Counted from the stretch's first letter, positions 10,151 through 21,128 are shown. The stretch: DNA of 64,000 nt from Cordilura impudica (GCA_963682025.1 OY821519.1:167088479-167152478); one strand, 5' to 3'. Program-made: numbers and translations. Notes: generated from the sequence alone by a model not told the origin.

Positions 10151-12510
10151 ACAACAGCAAATATATGCTTATACTGCTTTGACGTAGCATCCATTGGTCC
10201 TAAATGATCAACGTGTATCGTACACAACGGCACGTCACCTTTAGCAACCCTTCTAATTTTCCTTGTTTTTTGTTGAAAAGAATGCATTTTATACAATTTT
10301 GTATTACTTTATTTACTTTATTTTCTATGTGTGATATAAAATAATGTTGTTTTATTTGATGAACGGTTTTTGCTGTTCCAAAATGACCATTTTCATGTGC
10401 TTTCGTGATAATTTCTTTCTCCATATGACGAGGAACAACAAATACATCATTTCCGTCAACTGATTTACATAAAACACCACCTATCAACTTGTAGTTACCA
10501 TACGGACGAGTATTTAATATTTCAATAATAGCTTTTAAGGTATCATCAGTATTTTGTGCTTTTTGCAAACGACATTTCAATTCTGATTCTACGCTAACAA
10601 TATTAACCGCATGCCTATTGAGCGCATCGACGTGCTTCATTCGTTCACCTTTTCGATGTTTTAAATTGTAATCAAAATCCTGCATGTACATTACGTATCT
10701 AGAGATCGAGGGTACCAAATCATCCTTTCTATATGTTTGCTGGAATGTTAAACAATCAGTAATTAAATCGAATTTCATCCCCAAAAGATAATGTCGTAAC
10801 TTCTTCATTCCTAAAAATGCAGCCTTTATTTCTAAATGATAGCTATGTAGTTTTGCTTCTGATTCAGATGTTTTTTTTACTATAAAAATAAACAGGATAC
10901 CACTTTTCATCAAATTGTTGTATTAGTATAGCACCAAAACCCAATTTCGACGCATCTGTATGCAACTCTGTTTTTGCCTCTCTTGAAAAAATTCTCAAAA
11001 CTGGTTGATTTGTCAAAATATCTTTAAATGTTTTAATGGCCGTTTTTGCTTCATCACCAATAACAAATGCAACGTTCTTCTTAAATAAGTTTGTTAAAGG
11101 TCTAGCAACTACTGAATAATTTTCTATAAACTTTCTGAAAAATCCTGTAAGGCCAAGGAATGATTGTATACCTCTAACATTTTGTGGTATTGGAAAATTT
11201 TTTACAGCTTTTATTTTTTCATCACTGGGCTTTACTGTACCATTTTCTATAATCATTCCCAAAAATTCAAACCGATTTTGCAAAAATTTACATTTTTTTC
11301 AGTTTATTTCTAAATTATTTTGTGCAGCAACATTAATAACTTTCTGCAAATAGCTCATACCTGTATTATTATCAGCTGAAAAAATGATAATGTCATCCAT
11401 GTAAATTTGCATTATACCTTCGTTAACAAGTTCTCGAAAAATTGAGTTGATAAAACGTATAAAAACTGCTGGAGAATTGCAGAATCCGAACGGCGCATAA
11501 TTAAATTCGAAAATACCTTGTTTTGTCACAAAAGCTGTTAACTTTTTACAGTCTTCTTCAACAGGAACGTGCAAAAATGCGTTTTTTATATCCAATACGC
11601 TGAATACAGATGAACCAGCTAAACAATCAATTAAGTCCTCCATATTTGGAACTGGGAAACGGTCTTTAAAACATACCTTATTCAAACGTCTGTAATCGAT
11701 GCACATCCTCTTAGAACCATCTTTTTTATCAGTTAACACTACACGACTGCAATACTGAGATGTAGACTTTCGAATAATACCAGATTTTAGCCGTTCATTA
11801 ACTTGGTCTTCAACTATTTTCTGCTCCGGCTGTGGCAAACGACTGGGTGACGAATATATCGGATTTTCTTTTTCTAAAACAATTTTCATTTTTATCGGGT
11901 TGACTGCGTTACGTACCGGCGTATAATTATTTTTAATTTGTTCAATATGTTTTTTATAACCAACCGGTGCCACTACATTAGATTCTTCGACAACATTTAT
12001 GTTCATAATTTTTTTACATTCATCTCCACTGGGGTTATTAATTAATGAGTGAAACGTATACCCTTTTTCATCCGACGTGTACCGTAGTTTTTTTAAAGTA
12101 TCAAAGCCGATTACAATATCGTAACCAACAGCATTATCTGGTACAACCACAAGGTTGTGGGAAACTAAAATTCAAACGAAATTTGAATTTACTTTTACAA
12201 TACCTTTTGGTATTGTCACAGCACCACCGAAACCGACAATTTCTCTATTATAATTCTCAATGTCTTTTTTAATGTTTTTATTAAAAATGCTTTCTTTCAT
12301 AAGGGAAATATCCGCGCCACTGTCGATCAAACAATAAAACAAAATTTCATTTATCATTAGTTTCTTTAAACTAGTTTCATTTATTTTACAATTCACTTTA
12401 TCAGAACTAGTCACTTTATCAGTATTTGCCACTTTACAGTCTTTCGATACGTGGCCAGTTTTGTTGCACTTAAAACATTTTGGTCCATCTATAGTGCAAG
12501 AGCTACGTTT
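9549..12510 (-). pseudogene. E1 gag end and pol: protease, RT, RNase H, integrase
   Basis: Starts with the second half of the split zinc knuckle and a second knuckle (CFKCNKTGHVSKDC). The protease follows (LIDSGADISLM), then RT (CIDYRRLN, LDIKNAFLHV, YMDD near 11390), RNase H and integrase with HVDHLGP, SDRGA and GQVER in DD35E spacing. In-frame TGA codons interrupt it at about 12172, 11296 and 9886. Frameshifts occur near 10880 and 10250. The C-terminus is lost by the junction to the LTR at 9548. Confidence 0.85.
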
Positions 12511-12515
12511 ATGAT
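12511..12515. repeat. E2 target-site duplication, left copy
   Basis: ATGAT, identical to 17064-17068. Together the flanks restore the continuity of the E1 zinc-knuckle codons. Confidence 0.9.
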
Positions 12516-12740
12516 TGTGATAACCGAGAGGTGTTTTTAATTTGTTAATAATTCTTTATTAAATTCAATATTCTTAATTGACTAGGCTTATACAAAATAC
12601 GTGCTTTTTTTCTTATAACGTGATGAATAACTCAGAGAGAATGCCAAATGTCAACGAGCTGTCAACAAACATAATCAGTGTTGCCAGCTTGTACAAATAC
12701 TTATTTAGGAATTTTACATTATTAAGTCTAGTACTCTACA
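12516..12740 (-). repeat. E2 3' LTR
   Basis: 225 bp, plus-strand ends TGTGATAACC and CTCTACA. It differs from 16839-17063 at only a few positions (for example AATAAC/AATGAC near 12630). Confidence 0.9.
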
Positions 12741-12754
12741 TATACCCCCTCTAG
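12741..12754 (-). promoter_or_regulatory. E2 polypurine tract
   Basis: Minus strand reads CTAGAGGGGGTATA directly before the 3' LTR, the expected place for the plus-strand primer of reverse transcription. Confidence 0.7.
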
Positions 12755-12787
12755 TCATTCATCTCATAATTTTTTTTTTTTATGTTT

Positions 12788-14047
12788 TCAATTTTGCTTA
12801 TGAGATGGATACTTATTTCTAGGTCTTAAACTATATCCCTGTGTTGGCTCTTGCTCTAAAGCTACAATGTTATTATATGCCGACTGCGAAGTATCAGGAT
12901 TAACAATTTCATTTTGACTTACATTAATACAATTGTTTGAAAAATTTTCTACTGGCAGTGGCTGTGTATAATCATTTAAAACATCAGGCATATAATCAGT
13001 CTTTAACAAATTTTTCGGTTCGTTACAATTTATCATTTGATTGACATGTCTTTTCCAAATTTTGTTTGTATTGATAATTTTAATAAGATAAGTTTGTTTT
13101 CCAATTTTCTTTTCAATCGAACCTTTAATCCATGAAACTTTTCCTGGTGTTGAATAATTCTTTACCATTACAAAACTGTTTAATAAAAATTCTGAATGTC
13201 TTTTTCCATTATAATTTTTCTGTTGATTTTCCTGACTTTTTACAATATTTTCATGAATTTTATCTTTGTCAACAATTTCAACCGTTCTTTTTGGGTTTAT
13301 TAGATCTAGTCTAGTACGAAGCTGTCTTTTAAACATTATTTGTGCGGGTGCAACGCCCGTGCTAGCATGTTTCGCATTACGATAGTCTAATAGAAATCTA
13401 CATAGAACTGTTCTAAACTGTGAAACATCGATTTGGTACAAACATTTTTTCAATGCGTTTTTAACGGTTTTTACTGTATTTTCAGCTTGGCCATTTGAGG
13501 CAGGGTGACCAACTGGAGTTGTAATATGCTTAATGCCATTCATTTGTACAAATTCTTTGAAATCTTTTGACACAAATGAAGTTCCATTGTCTGAAACTAT
13601 TTCATTTGGCAGTCCAAACCGAGCAAAAATTTCCTTTAGTGCTATAATTGTGTTTCGAGTTGTTGTGTTCGTACCCATATCGATGCACTCGATCCATTTA
13701 CTGTAGCTATCAACCACTACAAGACACCATCGTTTCATAAATGGACCAAAAAAATCGATATGAATGCGATACCACGATCGATTTGGACAATTCCATTTAT
13801 TTAATTCGCTTTTTGGTGGATTGCTTCTATTCATTAAGCAAAGTTCGCAATCTTTAACAACGTCTTCTAAATCTTTACTTTGATTGGGCCACCAACAACA
13901 CTCCCTAGCCATAGATTTCATCTTATTAATTCCCATGTGTGTCTCATGTAAAAACTTACACGCTGCTAATCGCAGAGTTTTAGGTATAATAATTCTATGA
14001 CCCCAAAAAAGACAAGAATTTTCTTCATAAATTTCCAATTGGCGCAA
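12788..14047 (-). CDS. E2 integrase
   Basis: 419-residue frame with an HHCC zinc domain (H34, H37, C67, C70). The catalytic core has D98 (HIDFFGP), D153 (SDNGT) and E189 (GQAEN), giving DD35E. It inserts the cDNA into the chromosome. It overlaps the upstream frame and is reached from it by a +1 shift in a run of six T on the coding strand near 14046. That is either a one-base insertion or programmed frameshifting. Mag-like elements usually need one Pol, so a mutation is the simpler reading. Confidence 0.88.
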   Translation of the reverse strand: MRQLEIYEENSCLFWGHRIIIPKTLRLAACKFLHETHMGINKMKSMARECCWWPNQSKDLEDVVKDCELCLMNRSNPPKSELNKWNCPNRSWYRIHIDFFGPFMKRWCLVVVDSYSKWIECIDMGTNTTTRNTIIALKEIFARFGLPNEIVSDNGTSFVSKDFKEFVQMNGIKHITTPVGHPASNGQAENTVKTVKNALKKCLYQIDVSQFRTVLCRFLLDYRNAKHASTGVAPAQIMFKRQLRTRLDLINPKRTVEIVDKDKIHENIVKSQENQQKNYNGKRHSEFLLNSFVMVKNYSTPGKVSWIKGSIEKKIGKQTYLIKIINTNKIWKRHVNQMINCNEPKNLLKTDYMPDVLNDYTQPLPVENFSNNCINVSQNEIVNPDTSQSAYNNIVALEQEPTQGYSLRPRNKYPSHKQN

Positions 14048-16838
14048 AAAATGGTTTTAATTCTAAATCATCACATTTTGCGGGAAATTTCGTATTGGCG
14101 AAAATTTTTACTTCTTGTAACATAGTATCCTTTAGAGTGCTTTCTCGAATTGTATCGATATTAAACGGAAATTTATTTATGTCGTTAAAATAATTACATG
14201 CTACTTCTTTCGAAGAATCTTCAACTCCTACGTTACTGATCGGATGTCTCGAAAAAAAATCAGCTATATTTCGTTCTGACTTTATCTGAACAATGTCAAA
14301 GTTATACCCTGATAATGCTATAGCTATGCGTTGTAACCTATTCGCTGCCATTACAGGAATTCCTTTTTTCGGACCAAAAATGTATTCCAATGGTTTATTG
14401 TCTGTCACTAAGGTGAGTTTACGGCCATAAATGTAATGATGGAATTTCCTTACCCCAAATAGAATCGCTAAAGCTTCTTTGTCAAGCTGTGAATAACGCT
14501 GTTCAACATCTGAAAGTTTACGCGAAGCAAACTCGAGTGGCACATTATGCCCCACTTTCGAAATTTGTGACAAAACTGCTGCCACACCAATCGGACTTGC
14601 GTCTACTGTCAGCTTTGTTTTACATTTAGGATCAAAATAGGCTAAGCATGTATTTTCTTGAAGGCTTTGCTTTAACCTATCGACAGCCTGCTTATGCTCA
14701 TCCCGAAAATCGAATTTTTCAGAAGACTTTAACATTTCATATAGCGGCGCGCCTATTGTTGTTATATCTGGTAAGAATCGTCTATATGCATTCACGACCC
14801 CCAATATGCTACGTAGCTCTTTTATATTCGTCGGATACGGTATCGCTTTAATATCGTTAACTTTACTTGGACAAGTATGCAAACCATTTTTATCAATTAC
14901 ATGTCCCAAGTAACTTAATTTCTCCGAGAAAAAAGTGCATTTTTCAGCAGACACTTTTAGACCTGCCCTATTCAGTATTGTTAACACCGTATTAAGTCGT
15001 TCGTTGTGCAGCTGACGATTTGGCGCTGTAATTAATATATCGTCTAAGAACACTACTACCCCCTCTAAACCGAGAAGTAGTTTATCCATCAGCTTTTGAA
15101 ATATTGCTGGTGCTGATGCTAACCCATACACTAAACGATTGTATTGAAAAAGTCCTTTGGAAGTCGAAATGGTTGTAAATTCTTTAGACGCATCATCCAA
15201 TTCAATTTGTTGGTACGCCGTATATAAATCTAGTTTAGAGAACTCAACGCCCCCATTTAATTTTGCAAATATATCCTCAATACGAGGAAGCGGGTATTTT
15301 TCGACTACTAAATTAGGATTTACGGTCACTTTATAATCTCCGCAAATTCGAACATCGCCATTCTTTTTCAATACTGGTACAATTGGAGTGCCCCAATCGC
15401 TATATTCAACCGGTTTTAGAACGTTAATCTTTACCAAATTGTCAATTGCTTTTTCGACTTTAGCTTGAAGCGCTATTGGCACCGGACGTGGCTTACAGAA
15501 TTTAGGTGTCGCATTGTCTTTTAATTGCAACTTCGCTTTACCTTTTATAAAACGTCCCAATTTCCCATCAAAAAGACAACCAAAATTTTGCGAAATATTT
15601 TCTTTGTCTTTATCAATATTCATTTGATAAATTTCGGCTAAACCTAACCCGAAAATTCTAGTAAAATTACGACCCAATAATGGTGGACCGCCACCTTCAA
15701 CAATTAATGCAGGTACACGATTACATTTGCTTTTATAAGTCACTTGCAAATCACAAATTCCAGTTGGATGTATTTTCTCGCCAGTATATGACCTTAGCAC
15801 AATATTTGTTTCATTACATTTTACCGATTTAAAATATTTTTTATATGTACCAAGCGACACAACACTATAAGTGGACCCTGTATCTAGTTCAAAATCAAGC
15901 GTAATATTTTCAACGCACACATTAATTACTATAGGCTTATCTTCTTCGCTATGCAATGTATATAAGACAGCTTCACTAGCCTGTACATAATTAAGTTGTT
16001 TTTGTTGTTCCTGCTTTTGATTTTTACACATTTTTTTCAAATGCCCTACGATACCACATGTTGTACACTTATATTTCTTATACCTGCATTCAGAACTCAC
16101 ATGATTGCTGTATCCACATACTGAACATCGCTGTTGTTGTTGTTCTTTCTGGTCGGCTCTATGCTTTTTTTGTTGACTTTGATGCTGTTGCTTTTGTTGT
16201 TGTTGCTTGCCAAACTTTTTCGTGTTTTTGTTGCTTCTCATGTGCATTAACTCATCATTCGGCTCTTCCTTAACTGTTGTCTCGTGTTGCTTTTGTATGT
16301 ATTCCGTTGTGTTAGCTATGTCTAACGCCATGCGCAAAGTACATGTGGATGCATCTTCCAATAAAATTTTGTCTTTTGCTGGACCTTTCTCCAACCCCAT
16401 AATAAATTTGTCTCGCATCGCTACGTCTGGCTGATTACCGAAGCTACATGACATCGCCAATGATCTTACACGCACTGCCCAGTCGTTCATTGATTCAGTT
16501 GCCTTTTTGTTCGCTGAATAAAATTTAAAGCGTTCAGAGAAAACTGACGTTGGTGCTTTAAAATGCTTGTCCAAGGCGTTCCGACAATTTTGATAATTTG
16601 TGATTGGCTCCTCGGCTGGTAGTGGATGAAGCAAATTTTGAAGTAGCATAAAAGACTTTTCTGACATCGCCGTTAGCAAAATGGCTTTTTTCTTCGTGCC
16701 TTTAATGTCATTTACGACAAAAAATTGCTCAAGTTGCGCTCGAAAAATTTTCCAATTGTTTTGATCGCAATCAATATGTGGAATAGTCCCAACTATTTGT
16801 GTGATAGACATTTCTTCGGCGCTAATCCTCGTCGCCAA
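14025..16838 (-). CDS. E2 Gag-Pol: gag, protease, RT, RNase H
   Basis: 937-residue frame. It opens at a TTG next to the LTR; the first ATG is codon 10 (MSITQIV), a likelier start. Gag covers about 1-280, with a Gln-rich stretch and two CCHC knuckles (about 239-251 and 258-271). The protease motif DTGS lies at 319-322. RT follows, with LDLYTAYQQ near 536-544 and FLDD at 597-600, then RNase H (LTVDASPIG, LVTDNKPLEY). The product makes virus-like particles and copies the RNA in them. The frame ends just after RNase H; integrase follows in another frame, overlapping by 23 bp. Confidence 0.9.
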   Translation of the reverse strand: MATRISAEEMSITQIVGTIPHIDCDQNNWKIFRAQLEQFFVVNDIKGTKKKAILLTAMSEKSFMLLQNLLHPLPAEEPITNYQNCRNALDKHFKAPTSVFSERFKFYSANKKATESMNDWAVRVRSLAMSCSFGNQPDVAMRDKFIMGLEKGPAKDKILLEDASTCTLRMALDIANTTEYIQKQHETTVKEEPNDELMHMRSNKNTKKFGKQQQQKQQHQSQQKKHRADQKEQQQQRCSVCGYSNHVSSECRYKKYKCTTCGIVGHLKKMCKNQKQEQQKQLNYVQASEAVLYTLHSEEDKPIVINVCVENITLDFELDTGSTYSVVSLGTYKKYFKSVKCNETNIVLRSYTGEKIHPTGICDLQVTYKSKCNRVPALIVEGGGPPLLGRNFTRIFGLGLAEIYQMNIDKDKENISQNFGCLFDGKLGRFIKGKAKLQLKDNATPKFCKPRPVPIALQAKVEKAIDNLVKINVLKPVEYSDWGTPIVPVLKKNGDVRICGDYKVTVNPNLVVEKYPLPRIEDIFAKLNGGVEFSKLDLYTAYQQIELDDASKEFTTISTSKGLFQYNRLVYGLASAPAIFQKLMDKLLLGLEGVVVFLDDILITAPNRQLHNERLNTVLTILNRAGLKVSAEKCTFFSEKLSYLGHVIDKNGLHTCPSKVNDIKAIPYPTNIKELRSILGVVNAYRRFLPDITTIGAPLYEMLKSSEKFDFRDEHKQAVDRLKQSLQENTCLAYFDPKCKTKLTVDASPIGVAAVLSQISKVGHNVPLEFASRKLSDVEQRYSQLDKEALAILFGVRKFHHYIYGRKLTLVTDNKPLEYIFGPKKGIPVMAANRLQRIAIALSGYNFDIVQIKSERNIADFFSRHPISNVGVEDSSKEVACNYFNDINKFPFNIDTIRESTLKDTMLQEVKIFANTKFPAKCDDLELKPFFAPIGNL

Positions 16839-17063
16839 TGTGATAACCGAGAGGTGTTTTTAATTTGTTAATAATTCTTTATTAAATTCAATATTCTTAA
16901 TTGACTAGGCTTATACAAAATACGTGCTTTTTTTCTTATAACGTGATGAATGACTCAGAGAGAATGCCAAATGTCAACGAGCTGTCAACAAACAGAATCA
17001 GTGTTGCCAGCTTGTACAAATACTTATTTAGGAATTTTACATTATTAAGTCTAGTACTCTACA
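16839..17063 (-). repeat. E2 5' LTR
   Basis: 225 bp, same ends as the 3' LTR. The gag frame opens directly at its inner edge (16838). Confidence 0.9.
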
Positions 17064-17068
17064 ATGAT
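17064..17068. repeat. E2 target-site duplication, right copy
   Basis: ATGAT, directly after the 5' LTR of the nested element. Confidence 0.9.
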
Positions 17069-18016
17069 CATGAGATCCACAATTATAACACCAAATTGTT
17101 TTTGAATTAGTAGAGTTTTTATTTGTCTTGTAACGATTTTCACTTCCCTTTTCAAATTTATTTTCATGTTTATTTTTATATATTCTTTCATATATTTCGT
17201 ATTGAGCTTTTAATTCTTTATAATTTTTAGCACTGTATAAGTTAATTTTATTTTCCTGCTTGCCTTTTATTTTAATCCGTCAACGACGTACCGAATAATT
17301 GAAAGTTCATCAACCGAACCGAACGAACCAATTCGACGCATATGCAGTATATATTCGTGTATACTTTCATTGTCTTGTTTTCGACGATCGCGAAGCTGTG
17401 AATGGACTTCTGCACTTGGGTACTCCCTTTGAAATTCATCTTCCAAAAGTTCTTTAAGAGCTTTATAATTGCTCACAGGCACTGATTGTAAAAATAAATC
17501 TGCTGTTTTTCTCATTTTGCTCCGCGCAAAAACAAATTTTTGTAAATAGTCCCAACCGTAAGTGGTTGCATTGTATTCCAAATTTTCTATCCACATTTTA
17601 ATGTTCATGCCGCTGTCACCTTTAAATACAGGAATTGCTTTTTCTGCTGCACCTGCCGAAATAACATTGGAAGCCATTCGCTCCAGACCATTTGGATTTT
17701 CCTCGTTCGACATTGTTTTAATGTTATTTTTTACTTCACTTTCTTTAACTTGATTTTCAAAATTGATTTGTATGTTTTGATTTGTACCTTCTGACGTTTC
17801 TTTAACTTCTTTATTTTCTACTACGTATTCTATTAGTTGTTTGTTTTGGTTATCGCTTTCTTTAGTTGTAATATTTTTATTTGCACTTTCCTGATTATCA
17901 CTCTCTGTAATATTTTTGTTTATTTCATGTTTGATTTGACCACCCCTTTCTTTAAATTTTAATTCTTTTAGCTTTGAACGTGTTTTTATTCTATCATCCT
18001 CACTTTGCTCTGACAT
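17069..18016 (-). pseudogene. E1 gag, N-terminal and capsid part
   Basis: Structural protein of E1. The frame opens with MSEQSEDDRI at 18016 and has a charged, Asn/Lys-rich N-terminal third. A capsid-like region follows (KAIPVFKGDSGMNIKMWIENLE ... ADLFLQSVP ... LEDEFQREYPS), typical of Ty3/gypsy gag. A one-base loss in an A run near 17266 shifts the frame. Beyond it the alternative frame continues to the first half of a CCHC zinc knuckle, CYNCGSHDH, at 17068. E2 is inserted exactly there and the second half lies at 12510. Confidence 0.8.
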
Positions 18017-18383
18017 AGTTGCTTTATAATTCTCTTAAATGCATTTTTATTTTTCTTCACTCATTTTTTTTTTAAAAGCTTTCAACTTTGAGCTCAATTT
18101 GAATGCTAGTGTTTTAAACTTTGACCGCTTTCACTCAACTTCAATTGGTTCAATACCGATCGTATACTTTTTTATGCAGACGTTCTGTATATTTTGTGGG
18201 CGGAGTTAAAACTGGCTTTTATTATAATTTCGTATTTTAGGTTTTTTGCAATTATTGGACAATTTTCCCGTTTTAGATAATTTTAATTTTCTTTTACTTA
18301 GCAACTTCTTTTTTAATGATAAATTTTTGTTTTAAGAAATATTCTTTAACTATATGCACTTTTTGTTTTTAAATTATGACAAT

Positions 18384-18396
18384 GGACGAGCCCCCA
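18384..18396 (-). promoter_or_regulatory. E1 primer-binding site, tRNA-Pro type
   Basis: Read on the minus strand two bases after the 5' LTR: TGGGGGCTCGTCC. This 13-base word is the core of the tRNA-Pro primer-binding site known from murine leukaemia viruses. The match then ends. Confidence 0.65.
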
Positions 18397-18398
18397 AA

Positions 18399-18814
18399 TG
18401 TAGGGAAAATATAATAAAACACAGATTAGTTATTATATTTTAATATAAATTGAAATAACGATTTATTTAAATTCACTTTGTTATTTGCAATATTTTTTAA
18501 AAATTAGTTTTAAATAAAAATGTTAATAATTATATTTAATTATTGTAAAATGTTTATAAAAATGTCTGTCCGAATCAACTTTAATTCTTCAAATTCACAA
18601 CTTTTTTCCGTCCGAAGTTAGCACGACTTTACAACTTTTATAACAACTTTACAACTTGTGTTTCTTTCAATTGCTCAACAACGACTGTCCGTCTTTTTTT
18701 AAACTTCAAATATTCTTTCTATTCCTTTCTACTCATGTCCTTACGTGTTGCTAAATTTAGTACGTCAGTGTTGGGAAACTGTGGCAGTCCATTATTTTAG
18801 ACCCTAATCCCACA
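18399..18814 (-). repeat. E1 5' LTR
   Basis: 416-bp LTR matching 6847-7259 with small differences, including a 3-bp insertion near 18643. TGTAGGG and CCCACA ends. A 13-bp primer-binding site lies two bases inside it. Confidence 0.9.
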
Positions 18815-20226
18815 TATATTAAAACTTTAATAGGAAAAAGTTTTTGAAAATCGCTAATATTTGAAAAAAAGAAAATTAAAACTGCACGAAAAACAGTGTC
18901 ATCTATATGTTATGAAAAAAAATTAAATAAATGTTGTCCTCTAAAAAACTATCAATATTTTATACTAACTCTTAAATATTCAAATTTAACGGAATAAAAA
19001 AAAGTTGCCACCTCTAAATTTAAAAACTGTACTGTATAAAAAACTGCATTTGGTTGTTTTTGTATATATGTGAACAATAAAAAATATGTTTGTGTTACTA
19101 AACAGCAATAAGTAAAGCTTTAGGTTTGTGGATAAATGATTTTGCAATATTGTGAAATAAAAATTTAATATAAAAACTACAATACTAAAACATTAAAATT
19201 GTATTGTGAAATAAGAATTTAATATAAAAAACACTTTGAATTAATTAAATATGCAATATAAATATAATTATAAAATATACAGTTAATAAAAAAATAATGA
19301 AAAAGAAAATAAAAACTGTTAAATATTCAAAGTTAACGGAACAAAAAGTTGCTATGTACTTATAACAAAAAAATTGATATAGCGAACTCGGCGGTTCTGC
19401 TTACTAAAAAAAGTGCTGTCAATAGCAAATAAATACACATTTTTCCTTATCTGCTAACTTTTTTTAAATAAAAAAAAGTGTATAGTGCCTTTTTAGGTTT
19501 CAATAAATCATAATGTTGCCACTTCTACAAAATATATTAATAAATAATGAAAAAAGTTTAATAGTATTGTAACTCTAAGTAAAGCGAATATAGGTTCGAG
19601 ATTTGCTAAAGAAAAAACCGCATTTAGGTTTCTGAACATGAATATTAATAGCCAGAGGGCGATTCAAAATTGAATGAAAAACTATATTTAGGTTTGTGAC
19701 TTTGCTAAAAAATAGTGCTGCCATCCAAAAACGAGTGTTGCCACCCTAAAAGAACTTGTTGTGCACAAAGCGGTTCTGCTTACTAAAAAAAGTACTGTTA
19801 ATAGCAAATAAATACACATTTTTCCTTATTTGGTAACTTTTTTTAAATAAAAAAATGTATAGTGTCTTTTTAGGCTTCAAAATCATAATGTTGCCACCTC
19901 TACTAAATATATTAATAAATAACGGGAAAAGGGTTACGAATCTGCTAAAGTGACGCTAAATAACGGGAAAAGAGTTACGAATCTGCTAAATAATGGGTAA
20001 AAGGTCGGGAATCTGCTAAATAATGAGAAAAAAGGTTGATGAATCTGTTAAAATAATGCTAAATATAGGGAAAATTCAAACTTAACGAATAAAAAAGCGG
20101 TGCCAGGTTAAAAGGGTAGGTAAAACTGTATTTAGGTTTGTGACTTTGCTTAAAATAGTGTTTCCAGCCCAAAAAACAGTGTTGACACCCTAAAAGAAAT
20201 CAATGCAGCCATTTGTACTAGTGTAA
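18815..20226. other. AT-rich noncoding stretch with degenerate repeats
   Basis: No gene seen. It contains direct repeats. A roughly 140-bp block at about 19405-19548 recurs at 19780-19920 (AATAGCAAATAAATACACAT). A roughly 85-bp block at about 19677-19762 recurs at 20109-20200. A short tandem built on CTAAATAACGGGAAAAG lies at 19915-20060. These look like decayed noncoding repeats. Confidence 0.7.
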
Positions 20227-20738
20227 TGATGTTGTGTATGCACAATATAGAGTACCAAAATGTACAAACATTTAAAATGATATTTGAGCATACACAATAT
20301 CATTCATGTATTGCAGCGTGTGAGGGCACAACAAAGTAAATTAAAACAACACAAAATTTAACAATAAAATATATTGATCCAAGTGTGTCACTGGTGTAGA
20401 AATAAATGTAAAGGCTTTATGTTACATTTATGAAATCGATTTTTGTTTATGCCAATGAACCACCAGTGATTTGGGGCACTGGGATTATAATAACAAATCG
20501 AACTACGGACTGACAAATGACCGCTCACACACACATGCAAACATGAGAAAATAGTTTGTAAGCTAGTTGTAAGACAAATTATGTAAAGAGTAGTAAATAG
20601 CAATTAAGAGAATTAGAATAATATGTAAAATAGATATATAAGAAAGAACTTGAAAAAATAAAGAGACATTCGAAAGATTAGAGTCAAGTAAACAACATTA
20701 GTATTTTTATTTAAAAAACATTCGTGTTGTTAACATCA
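20227..20738. repeat. Possible solo LTR
   Basis: Starts TGATGTTG and ends TTAACATCA, short inverted ends of LTR type, and contains an AATAAAG word near 20659. No convincing target duplication is visible and no coding remnant belongs to it. It sits beside the BEL relic gag. Could equally be a fragment of another repeat. Confidence 0.3.
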
Positions 20739-20799
20739 TAAATTATATGATAACATTTTAAATCATATAATAACCTTATACTAGAAAAGTGGGCTAGAA

Positions 20800-21128
20800 A
20801 CCCCATAGCACTACTACTAGTATTGCATGGCGGAAGCGTTAAATTATGACAAAAGTGGTCAACTGAATTGAGGTTTACACTCGGAGAATGATACTGCTCT
20901 TTCGGTGTCGCGTTGGATTTAAAATGGTGTAATCGTTCGTTAATTTTAGATAAACAATTAACGTACGCCGGTTCCGCGTCATCCGAATTTTCTAAATATG
21001 ATATACAAGTACGATATGTCGATTTTACTTGTTCCTAAAGCAAATCCAGTTCTTTCCCATAAATTTCAAGATTAAATACCGAATGTAAATCCTCACGAAT
21101 ATCGTTGAATTTCGCGCGTATTCGCTTA
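20800..21128 (-). pseudogene. BEL/Pao gag N-terminal remnant
   Basis: Minus-strand translation gives FNDIREDLHSVFNLEIYGKE, a broken stretch, STYRTCISYLENSDDAEP, YVNCLSKINERLHHF and finally LPPCN. These match gag of the BEL element at 51.7-52.1 kb (FNDIREELHSSFNLEIRGKE, SYRTCLSYLENSEDAEP, YVNCLAMINEKLHNF). It contains an in-frame stop and a small deletion. It has no ATG-to-stop frame of useful length, so it is easy to miss. Confidence 0.8.

Larger units (their letters stand above)
12516..17063 (-). mobile_element. Ty3/gypsy (Mag-like) LTR retrotransposon E2, nested in E1
   Basis: A 4548-bp element with 225-bp LTRs at both ends and a perfect 5-bp target duplication ATGAT (12511-12515 and 17064-17068). 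It holds gag-pol (16838-14025) and integrase (14047-12788), both minus strand, plus a polypurine tract next to the 3' LTR. The RT and RNase H resemble the Mag clade (WGTPIVPVLKKNGDVRICGDYK, FLDD active site). One frame break between the two reading frames is the only obvious lesion, so it is young compared with E1. Confidence 0.9.
9263..18814 (-). mobile_element. Ty3/gypsy LTR retrotransposon E1, host of nested E2
   Basis: Minus-strand element in the order 5' LTR (18814-18399), primer-binding site, gag, protease, RT, RNase H, integrase, 3' LTR. E2 (12516-17063) splits it. TATA stands next to both outer LTR ends (before 9263, and 6847 in unit 2, and after 18814), consistent with a 4-bp target duplication. 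The coding frame carries several in-frame TGA codons and frameshifts, so it is dead. A relation to the mdg3/micropia group is possible but not shown. Confidence 0.85.

Noticed and set aside
9880..12180. TGA recoding (selenocysteine or readthrough) in E1 pol
   Set aside because: Frameshifts accompany the stops and no recoding element is seen; decay is simpler.
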